In this document: positions 54,960 to 64,000 of the stretch, piece by piece
How positions within the stretch are numbered: the first letter of the stretch is position 1
How the letters are laid out: each line of letters opens with the position of its first letter
NCBI GenBank assembly: GCA_949316495.1
Contig: OX439000.1
Coordinates: forward strand, 55,900,220 to 55,964,219
DNA length: 64,000 bases
Direction: 5' to 3'
Source of the DNA: Amphiduros pacificus
Taxonomy: Eukaryota; Annelida; Polychaeta; Phyllodocida; Hesionidae
Notes under the pieces: model-generated
Told to the model about the DNA's origin: nothing
What the model saw: only the letters and a program-made list of their open reading frames with translations
Database searches by the model: none
Program-made: the position numbers and the translations under genes

Positions 54960-55640
54960 TTAATATTTCTTCCCACAATATTGCTTGTTATCAGGAATGT
55001 TCTGACTTCATCAATGCATTTTGCAAGCTAATATGACTTGTCAAGAAATTTAAATGATTTCTTCTTGACTGATCCATAGCAATGTAGATTGTGTATCATC
55101 TGCGTAGATATGGCAGCTTAGCCGCACTTCGCAGTGATATCAGCCAGAGGGAACATATAAATGGTGAAGAAAATTTAAGAGAAGATACATGTGTGCCAAC
55201 TTTTAAACTCTGTTTCCTGTCCATCAGGCAAGATCTGATCCATTCCAGACTATGACCAATTACCCTGCATCAAGACTCAGGCCTAAAGATTAGTATCTGA
55301 TGATCAATAGTGTCAATGTAGCAGATAGGTCAAGCTGCAGTAATATTACTGATTTTCTTGTGCTTTGAGCAGTGCAGTCTCAGTACTATTATATTCTTTT
55401 AAGCAGATTGAAACTTGTCGGTTAGACAAGCTCAGGATGGGGTACCAGTTGATTTGTTACTGCTCGTTCAGTACGTTTTGATATATATGTTGGAAGTTGG
55501 AGACAGGCCTGTAGTTCTTTCCTATCTTCTTTAGGAGTGGTGCTATCAAAGCAACGTTCATGTTCACTGGTACATGTGCATCAGACAATGATTTATTTAT
55601 AATGGCTGTAATGAGAGGAAGAAGTGGCAGTTATCTATAA
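54960..55640 (-). mobile_element. Degraded LINE reverse transcriptase fragment
   Basis: Minus-strand translation in several frames gives RT pieces in order: around 55540 a LLKK(I/D)GK.YRPVSN-like block, around 55310 TIDHQILIFRP following motif A, around 55250 SLEWIRSCLMDRKQSLKVGT, and around 55110 a YADDTQ-like motif C. These resemble CR1/L2-type LINEs. Frame changes are frequent, so the copy is old and dead. Confidence 0.65.
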
Positions 55641-55984
55641 ATAGAGGAGGAATTACCATACACAGTACTCCTTGCCATCTGGTGGAGGGACAGTATTAGG
55701 TATTGGCAGTAAGTTATCCATTTCGTGATGGATTTTATCCTTTATTTAAAGGAAAAAAATCATTGAACCTTGTAGACTGAGATCATGTAAAGTAGGCATA
55801 GGGGTGTCCCCATATTTGTACCTTTAAATAATTTTAGGGTCATGTTTTTTTTTCATTCTTCATCTTTACATAGTAGATCTCTTGATCAATTTTTTATTTA
55901 GAATAATTTCAACCATCATTCCACTCTTCATCTTTGATTTGATCAGTTAACCGAGATGTTGACTTCTTATCCTATTGTGCTGAT

Positions 55985-56070
55985 TGATGAACGCCAGTTC
56001 CTCTGTAGAGATCTAAAGGTGGATTCGATTCCCGGTGATGCCGGTGTTGAATTCATATAACAAATTCTAA
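55985..56070 (+). mobile_element. SINE head fragment, copy 5
   Basis: GAACGCCAGTTCCTCTGTAG and GGATTCGATTCCCGGTGATG match the B-box region of the family at 1314. The rest is missing. Confidence 0.55.
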
Positions 56071-56074
56071 TCTG

Positions 56075-57245
56075 ACCTGTCTCAAAATTAAGTTTGTAAA
56101 TTGTCGTGGGAGCCTTTCAATCGTGATGATTTTTTTTTAAAGTGAGGATCGAAGTACTGTGTTGGGGCAAAATCATATGTAAATGTGGTAGCCGCGCAAG
56201 CTTTGAAAGCAGTGAAACCAAAATGGCTGACAGCTAATTGTAAGTTGCCACAAAAACTCTTGAGGACCAAACATGTAATGTCTGTAAAAGATAAATCGTT
56301 GAAAAAGGAAAAACAATATTGCGTGTAGATTCCTGGGCATAAATATTGTGACCCAATTATACAAATTCTCATGAATTGAGTCGTACAGAAATCTAATATT
56401 TTGCGAAGTTTTTTTCTTTTTTTTATAAGAATACCTGTAACACAAAGGCAACTGTTTACTTATATCACATTTATTTCTGTTTGAATTCTTAACAATTATT
56501 ATTGCACATTGGCCATGTAAATGAAAAGAAATCAATCGAGTGGGGCTATTTCTTTGTCATCCTATCGAAATAAATGAATAATATTACTGCTTATTTCTTT
56601 AAAATCCAAATGTCTAGTATTTTGATCTTCAATATGTTGCTTTCCTCTTTAAAAGTCAATTGTAATTATTATTTTATGATGAATAGAAAAGGGACGGTAG
56701 AGGAAAGTGTGGTTACTGTAATTATGAACCTAGAGGTTAATACATGTACATAGGTTATCAGGTATAAGTACTGCGGGGAATGAGGTGTGATAAGGTCGAT
56801 GGACTGAAAGCAGATTGGTTGTCAATAAAGGAAAGTTCTCTGGCATTCGTCCATGGTTGCAAACATTCGATATTGAATATTTAGTGCACAATATTGTCCG
56901 CATATTTCTCATTCTGCAGAAATAAATGACTAGAAATATCATAAAAATCTCCCACCCCAAATGAGTTATTTTATGAATCATGAAAAGCAGCTTATGTCAT
57001 TCTTTAAAAAAAATGAGTCTTTTTTGAGCAAAGTAATATAGTTCAAGAAACATTAGATCAAAATATTTTATTATGAGAATTGTCAATTGCTCAATACATG
57101 GATCGTTTACAAAATATTTTTCTGTCCTCCCATTGCCAATCATAGTCAGAAAATAATCAGTTTAAACAGGAATCCCGCTGAATTCCATACCACAGGATTA
57201 TGAAGTTAACAACGTTTTAAAAGTGCATCTCACTTTTTAAACGTT
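56075..57245. other. Non-coding stretch, no gene seen
   Basis: AT-rich. Overlapping minus ORFs at 56088-56535 are compositional. The sequence before 57250 may be intron of the exon called next. Confidence 0.4.
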
Positions 57246-57249
57246 GCAG

Positions 57250-57581
57250 TCGCCCTCATTGGGATATTAATGAATTCTTCTCTTATACTCCACGCAGTTA
57301 GACAGGCATCATACGCCCTGCCTCCATGTCCACACTGTCCAAAGCACAAAGCAGCCCACCTCATACTCAGAACTGTTCTGCAGTACATACAAACTGTCCT
57401 GCAAAATTTCTCTTCTTCTTTTGGCCCCTCTTCCTGGCCAATGGCTCTGCCGGGTTGGTGGAAATTCTGGTGGGTGAGAGCATCAAAGTTCTTCTCCGAC
57501 GCTAACAGACACGGCACCAATATTGAAATTACTACTGACAACCCAATACTAATAGATTTACCTGAAATATTAAAAAGATAA
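57250..57581 (+). CDS. Likely terminal exon of an unidentified gene
   Basis: An acceptor (CACTTTTTAAACGTTGCAG) opens a 110-codon frame ending in a stop at 57579. It reads ALIGILMNSSLILHAVRQAS, then YALPPCPHCPKHKAAHLILR, TVLQYIQTVLQNFSSS, WKFWWVRASKFFSDANRHGT and ITTDNPILIDLPEILKR. A hydrophobic N-terminal stretch, a CPHCPKHK cysteine/histidine cluster and an acidic tail are visible. GC content is well above the flanks. I cannot name the family; a membrane protein is possible. The first two bases complete a codon begun in an upstream exon that I did not find. The minus frame is also open but has no splice support. Confidence 0.45.
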
Positions 57582-57599
57582 CTATGAATAGGAAGTAGA

Positions 57600-58635
57600 A
57601 TCCTCATTAATGGAAGATACATTGATCATTTCCGGCCGTAATGAGCTTTTCTCTGAAAACATGTTTCCAAAAATCTATACTGATTTGTTTATCTATATTA
57701 TTTGAATTTATTTGAGCAGAATATTCATATTTACATATTCAAATATGGACCAAAACCATCTATATATTTTGCATAAATTAATGGCAAGCTGAGTTCTAGT
57801 AAGGCAACAAAGGCAAACCATATATTCGAACTGAAAGATGGCATCTAACTATAAACAGTGGGCGTATGCATCATCAGACTATACAGATATTTCATTAAGT
57901 TTTAATGGCAATTGAACAAAGCAGCATTTGTGTGTATCACGACTGGTTGTATTGCAAATGACAAGATATAGTTTCTCTTATAAGTTGGGTTTTGTCACCT
58001 GACATGGCTTTGCTCCCACATATGTCATAGGTGTTAAGTCCTGATTAAAAGTAGACAAAAATAATAAGCTCCTGACAATTTTCTTTCTTACCAACAACCA
58101 TTAGTTTCAGAGGAATATAAGGAGCTTGACAGACAGAATGAATATCATAAAAATGCACAGTTAAAAAGGATTGAGTATAATTTATTATTATTCACAGATA
58201 TTTTATCAGATCATCATATCAGAGTCAGCACAGGTAAACATTGTTCTTAATTACTATGATATATCACGATATCATTATTTCCATTAAAGTCCAGTTATAT
58301 AACCTGAAGAATATTAACTGTGATTATACCTCCTGATATATACCCATCCTTGGTGTTTGGTACAAATACGCATGCATGGTAAATGATATACAATGTGCTT
58401 TGGGACGGCCTAAAGCATGAGTCTTAAGACATTCTTGGTCTGGATCGGTTAGGATTTCACGTAATGTATTATTCCCTCAAGATAAAATAGGAAACTTAAA
58501 GTTTTGTTACAGAAGAGTCATGGGGAATAAAAATGTTTGAATAGGGGAGGTGCGAAAGCATTCCCAACTTTTGTGCTACTGGGAATTGCTACAGCCGCGA
58601 AAGCAACGAAGTCAAGACGGTCGAAAGTTTGGATT
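57600..58635. other. Non-coding stretch, no gene seen
   Basis: No feature recognised. It may include the 3' UTR of the preceding exon. Confidence 0.4.
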
Positions 58636-58648
58636 TTCCATCATAAGC

Positions 58649-58977
58649 ATTCATAAAATGAAGTTTTCAATCATATTTTCTTGCTTAATACAATTGTGCT
58701 CAATTGTTATTACCCATCATATTTCCCTTATATAAATTTCTGTGCTATTTGGAAGTAGATGAGTCTTCTGCTAAAATCCGATGGTTTGCTCACAATGGGG
58801 CACCTTCAGATTGGGACAAAGGAGTGATTTGGCTCACAGAGGCCTGTTTGCCCATTAATATACATTGGCACAGACTGGTGGTCGGTACCTGGCACTTTCA
58901 GCAAATCACAGTAACCATGGTCGGAGTATTTTGGGTGATTTTAATGTAAAATTGCATGTGACCTCTGTGATTTCATG
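58649..58977 (-). mobile_element. TTAA-type MITE, copy D
   Basis: Starts AGCATTCATAAAATGAAGTT and contains TTATTACCCATCATATTTCC, GGAGTGATTTGGCTCACAGA and GTGACCTCTGTGATTTCATG in family order. The end is near a TTAA at about 58984. It is shorter than copy A through internal loss. Confidence 0.75.
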
Positions 58978-58994
58978 GATACGTTAAGGCCTGA

Positions 58995-60035
58995 AGGTCT
59001 AACACGTAATGACTTGGGTATGATTATAATTGCTGCAATATAACTTCAGATGCTTTGATATCCTGCAAAACAGAGTTAGTCAATTCTCGTTGATATAGGG
59101 GCGACTACCTCTGTTAAGCAGAGTCATAAGGCACTGAGGATTTATGAGAAATTAAACAATTAACGAAATAACATTAAAGAGCGAAGAATAAAATTCATAT
59201 CGACTTTTCTATTAGAAATGAAATAAAACTGATGAATTGGAGCATTGGGTTTTAATTGGTTGACAATATTAGTCTATGATTTAACCAGAAAGGTAGCATT
59301 ACGGGAATAGAATGGTCTTTTAATGACACAAATGTGACAATATTGAATACATTTTCTTCGCATTTATGTGTGCATGCCATAATGGCTCTTTATAATCCCC
59401 TGACAATATCAATGGACCAAAGTCCCAATTAATAATATGTATGTAAAATATTCTCGGTTGCAAATGTTTTAACAGGCATGTGCAAAACATACTTATTTAA
59501 CGGATTAAAATATGTTTGAAAAATTAATATTCTATGTAAGTTTTATTAAAAGTAGTTATATATTGATTGTTCATAATACCAGTAAATTTGCGAACCATAT
59601 TCAGTCACAATATGACACAAAAGTTTAGAGAACTCTTACCTGCCATACTGTGAGTTGTAGTTGTTTTGTGACAGTGTCAAATTGGTAAAGATATACGATG
59701 GCAAGTAGCTTTGTATCTTGTATTGAGAAATGCAAACTATTAAATGAGTAAGATGTCCATGGTCCTGTGTGTTGCTATCAATATGGAATGATGCTTACTG
59801 CCGGCTGCCAGTCCTCTTTTATACAATCACAACATACTGCACTTGTCCTTTTGTAGTTAGTAAAGCTGAACACGATACAAGGGTCATCCAAAAGGTTCTG
59901 ATTATTTCTATAGCTTAATATGAATATATTGATATGGTTTCTTGCCTAATCTTTCATCTCGACTAAACCGATGCTCTTCAGAAAACGACGAACATATCTT
60001 CACATTCTAGTCATGCCATCATTGACCTGTGGATT
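58995..60035. other. Non-coding stretch, no gene seen
   Basis: No feature recognised. Confidence 0.4.
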
Positions 60036-60039
60036 AGAG

Positions 60040-60775
60040 AAGTTATGTGTTAGGCCCTTAAAGCATTCATGAAACCACAGAGGTCACAAGCAATTTTACA
60101 GAGCTCGAGGTTTGGGTTATGCTTAAGTGATATGTGGCCATGAAACTGTGATACAATAAAGCTATCTCACTAAAATCAACCAAAATACACTGACCATGGT
60201 TATTGTGTTTTGATGAAAGTGCCAAGTACTCTTTTGACCACCAGGTGGCAACATGTATACAATCATGTGACCTCTATTGTGATCTGTCAGGGTGTTAGGC
60301 CTGTACCATTGGACAAACGTTAATGGACAAACAGGGCTGTATACGCCAAATCACTCCATTGTCCAATTTAGGCTGCCCCACTGTTAGAAAGACTTTACTA
60401 AGCAGGCGTTTGCACAAAATGACTGGTCAGCTAAACAAAGTTTGTTGCCAAAGTGCTCAATAGATGACTTGGATTTTAGCAGAAGACTCATCCACTTTCA
60501 CATGGCAAAGAAGTATATGTAGGGGAAATATGATGGGTAATAACATTTGATCGCAAAGTTTAGGATATAAACATTAATATTATGCAAGGAAAATATGCTT
60601 GAAAACTTCATTTCATGAATGCTGTAAGAAATTTTGAGGCAATCACCTACCAACTTTCAACTACCGCGGTTTTAGTGCTTTTACAGTATGGCTGCCGCTG
60701 TCACAAAATATTCTGCCACTGTCACAAAATATTTTGCCGCTAACACAATATCTGCATTCGCCAAATGCCTATTGA
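60040..60775 (+). repeat. Dispersed repeat interrupted by a MITE
   Basis: The flanks of the MITE (GTGTTAGGCCCTTA on the left; TTTTGAGGCAAT, CAACTTTC and GCATTCGCC on the right) match the uninterrupted copy at 11616-11755. A short local duplication with CTGTCACAAAATATT lies at 60697-60735. Confidence 0.65.
60062..60623 (+). mobile_element. TTAA-type MITE, copy E (full length)
   Basis: About 560 bp. It begins AGCATTCATGAAACCACAGA after TTAA (60058-60061) and ends TTTCATGAATGCT before GTAA, a one-base decay of the duplicate. Terminal inverted repeats are about 13-15 bp. There is no coding capacity. Comparison with the empty site at 11638 fixes both boundaries. Confidence 0.9.
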
Positions 60776-60779
60776 ACAT

Positions 60780-61990
60780 ATCAAATCCCAAAGACTATTC
60801 AGTCAGGTATATATCATCTTATGAGAAAAACATGTAGCATCATGTATATGTTAGCTTTAAGCTAACTTACCTACTTTTTGCCTTTTGTGGACTGATCTTT
60901 TCAGCATGATCATAATAAATCTCTTTATCATGTTTAAGAATTATAGAAGATTCATTTCATTGATAACAGTTAAAGGAAGTTATCGTTGCATGTTTAGGAG
61001 ATATTTAGCATTTGGTGTTTAATTTTATTAATCTTTTTTTAATCTATTATCAATATATTGGAAAGGTTTTTCAGGAGAAAAAACATTTTGGTCGCACCTC
61101 GTAATACGAGCTGATATCAACAAGTCCTTGAGTATCAATGCGATGGATCTACCACAGCTCTTGTCTATTGAATGTACAGTAGCTAATATGTCAATGCAAG
61201 AACGGAAGTAATAATCACATTCCCTTTTGTGCGTGTTGGTCACCGGGATATGGATCTCGTATTCTTGTAATTATACCATAGCTGTGGTCGCTACTTGTGG
61301 CAGACTGAGGCCATTCAAATGTCGTGAATTAAATGAGCTATTACTGGCAACATATTTTGGAGTTATAAGAGATATTTCACAAGGTAATGTTTTTTTGCCA
61401 ATCGTACCTTACTTTGAGGCGATTTTTAGGTTTGACTGTTCCAGCCAGTGCTGTAAAATGATATGATAAACCTTCAGTGCAGACACATCAAATAAATATG
61501 TGTATTGATGAAATATATAATTATATTATGGTATTTTCATTGTACTCTTTGTTTGTATTTCTTTTCAAAATTAGTTGATTGTATATTACTGGTACGAGTG
61601 TTTGATTCTGAAAGGACCTTGAGTATTGTTTAAGGATTGCTAGAGTCATTATTAGCTTTGAAATTTGTCGCGGAAAATATGCAAACCTTTCAATTAGGCT
61701 TCTTCATATAATCATGAAGGCGGATATTAAATAGTTCAATTTTAGTTCAAGGTCTACATGGTTTATTTAAAAACCTTATAGTATATGTATATTATATATT
61801 ATATAATCCAATGGAAAAGTTTCAAATCTATGACCACAATGAAAAGATCTATCTAAGATTGATTATCTTTCAAGAAAAAGGTTTTAATACAATATTCAAC
61901 AGCATCTTTTTCTTAATATAATATTATATTTTTATTTTTGTTTTTACAATTAAACTATGCTAAATGTGAAGTGCCATCATACCATACATT
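60780..61990. other. Non-coding stretch, no gene seen
   Basis: AT-rich with short ORFs only. Confidence 0.4.
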
Positions 61991-62004
61991 ACATCAAGCT
62001 CAAG

Positions 62005-62500
62005 GGTTGGATAGATCAGAGGTCTTGATTGGAGGGTTGGATATATCAGAGGTCCTGATTGGAAGGTTGGATAGATCAGAGGTTCTGATTGGAAGATTGA
62101 ATAGATCAGAGGTCCTAATTGGAGGATTGGATAAATCTCAGATCCTGATTGGAAGGTTGGACAGATCAGATATCCTGATTGGAGGATTGGATAGATCTTA
62201 GGTCCTGATTGGAGGATTGGATAGATCAGATATCCCGATTGGAAGATTGAATAGATCTCAGGTCCTGATTGGAGGATTGGATAGATCAGAGGTCCTAATT
62301 GGAGGATTGGATAGATCACAGGTCCTGATTGGAGGATTGGACAGGTCACAGGTCCTGGTTGGAGGATTGGACAAGTCAGAGGTCCTGATTGGAGGATTGG
62401 ATAGATCATAGGTCCTGATTGGAGGATTGGATAGATCACAGGTCCTGATTGGAGGATTGGACAGATCACAGGTCCTGATTGGAGGATTAGATAGATCAAA
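62005..62500. repeat. 30-bp minisatellite, about 16 units
   Basis: Units GGAGGATTGGATAGATCACA plus GGTCCTGATT with point variants. Because 30 is ten codons, open frames run along both strands (plus repeat DRSEVLIGGL, minus repeats ILQSGPVIYP and TCDLSNPPIR). They have no coding context and are taken as by-products. Confidence 0.95.
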
Positions 62501-62504
62501 GGTC

Positions 62505-62914
62505 TTGTTAGTGCAAGTCTTGTTAGGGCAAGTTTTAGATATTGTCTTGGCCAACATTAATTTAGTTTCATTTTCTGGTATTATGTACATGTTGGTTTGT
62601 CACCATTACAATGCTGTTCAGGTAATCTTCGGACACTGAACAGCAAATGTTGTGACTTGCATATTAGCCACATTCATGCATATATGTGTTTCTCATTCAC
62701 AATATCGGGCATCTTGTCATATCAGCACACAAGTAATAACTTGAAGGTGATCAAGTATCCTGTCTGAGTCTGACCTGCAAGTCTTAGTCTGACTGTAATC
62801 CAATCTACATCTGGAAGATAATGTTTCGTTCTCTACCTTGGTTTCAATAGATTCCAAGATCTGCTTTCAGTGCAAGACTCTATTCATTGAGCAAGGGGAA
62901 AATTATGTCAGCCT
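62505..62914. other. Spacer between two minisatellites
   Basis: No feature recognised. Confidence 0.45.
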
Positions 62915-64000
62915 TCCCCCACATCAATCCTTCTCTCACATCAACCCTCCCCACACCTCAATCCTCCCCACACCTCAATACTCTCCACACATCAATCCTC
63001 CCCATACCTCAATCCTCTCCACACCTCAATCCTTCCCTCACATCAACCCTCCCCACACCTCAATCCTCCCCACACCTCAATACTCTCCACACATCAATCC
63101 TCCCCATACCTCAATACTCTCCACACATCAATCCTCCCCACACCTGAATCCTTCCCTCACATCAACCCTCCCCACACCTCAATCCTCCCCACACCTCAAT
63201 ACTCTCCACACATCAATCCTCCCCATACCTCAATACTCTCCACACATCAATCCTCCCCACACCTCAATCCATCCCTCACATCAACCCTCCCCACACCTCA
63301 ATCCTCTCCACACCTCAATCCTCCCCACACCTCAATCCTCTCCACATCTCAATCCTTCCCACACCTCAATCCTCTCCACACATCAATCCTCCCCACACAT
63401 CAACCCTCCCCACACCTCAACCCTCCCCACACCTCAATCCTCCCCACACATCAATCCTTCCCTCACATCAACCCTCTCCAAACATCAATCCTCCCCACAC
63501 ATCAACCCTCCCCACACCTCAACCCTCCCCACACCTCAACCCTCCCCACACCTCAATCCTCTCCACACCTCAATCCTTCCCTCACATCAACCCTCCCCAC
63601 ACATCAATCCTCCCCACACTTCAATCCTCCCCACACCTCAATCCTCTCCACACCTCAATACTTCCCTCACATCAACCCTCCCCACACATCAATCCTCCCC
63701 ACACATCAATACTCTCCACACATCAATTCTTCCCTCACATCAACCCTCCCCACACCTCAATCCTCCCCACACCTCAATCCTCCCCACACCTCAATCCTCT
63801 CCACATCTCAATCCTTCCCTCACATCAACCCTCCCCACACCTCAATCCTCCCCACACCTCAATCCTCCCCACACATCAATCCTTCCCTCACATCAACCCT
63901 CCCCACACCTCAATCCTCCCCACACCTCAATCCTCCCCACACATCAACCCTCCCCACACCTCAACCCTCCCCACACCTCAATCCTCCCCACACATCAATC
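62915..64000. repeat. 17-bp C-rich minisatellite running off the window
   Basis: Units CAATCCTCCCCACACCT with regular variants (CACATCAACCCT, CTCTCCACA) over more than 1,080 bp. Variant order repeats in longer blocks, for example the CCTTCCCTCACATCAACC block recurring every 100-200 bp, which shows higher-order duplication. The plus strand is almost free of G, a strong strand asymmetry. Confidence 0.95.

Noticed and set aside
61960-62590. Repeat proteins on both strands of the 30-bp array
   Set aside because: Same reason: the unit is ten codons long and the frames are open on both strands in parallel.

Overview
The window looks like nuclear DNA of a lophotrochozoan animal, most likely a mollusc. 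It is AT-rich and repeat-dense. It carries one intron-rich Cys-loop receptor gene, tRNA-derived SINEs with AACA-type tails, several LINE remnants, a Penelope-like fragment and many minisatellites. No operons, rRNA genes, CRISPR arrays or functional tRNA genes were seen. The species call is an inference from gene and repeat style.

Layout. 0-11 kb: a decayed LINE RT, SINEs, a TTAA-type MITE, and four different tandem arrays packed into 7.4-11.0 kb. 11-25 kb: mostly featureless AT-rich DNA with a few SINE-like pieces. 25.5-37.5 kb: a plus-strand gene for a nicotinic acetylcholine receptor-like (Cys-loop) subunit. Six coding exons can be reconstructed with consistent splice phases; the signal-peptide exon was not found. 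Its introns hold nested DNA transposons, a 51-bp minisatellite, and two independent tandem arrays (65-bp and 52-bp units) in which the 3' splice site plus the start of the next exon has been copied several times. 38.9-39.2 kb: a possible minus-strand exon. 41-45 kb: a MITE, a SINE, a long ATT microsatellite and a Penelope-like RT fragment. 45.93-50.18 kb: a 4.2-kb unit with about 46-bp terminal inverted repeats and a perfect 8-bp target duplication. Inside it is a LINE with a zinc-finger ORF1 and an RT-bearing ORF2 that lacks a recognisable endonuclease. 50-57 kb: SINEs, perfect short hairpins, a degraded minus-strand LINE RT and another CG-rich transposon copy. 57.25-57.58 kb: a likely terminal exon of an unidentified plus-strand gene. 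58-60.6 kb: two more MITE copies, one with an empty-site paralogue at 11.6 kb. 62-64 kb: a 30-bp and a 17-bp minisatellite, the latter running off the window.

The main biology is the receptor gene. Its predicted pore differs from ordinary cation-selective subunits (Ala at the 9' gate position, Asp-Arg instead of Glu-Lys at the inner mouth) and its loop C lacks the vicinal cysteines. Its splice acceptors are embedded in duplicated arrays. The most unusual mobile structure is the endonuclease-less LINE bracketed by DNA-transposon-type ends. The simplest explanation is nested insertion, but a hitch-hiking composite element should be tested.
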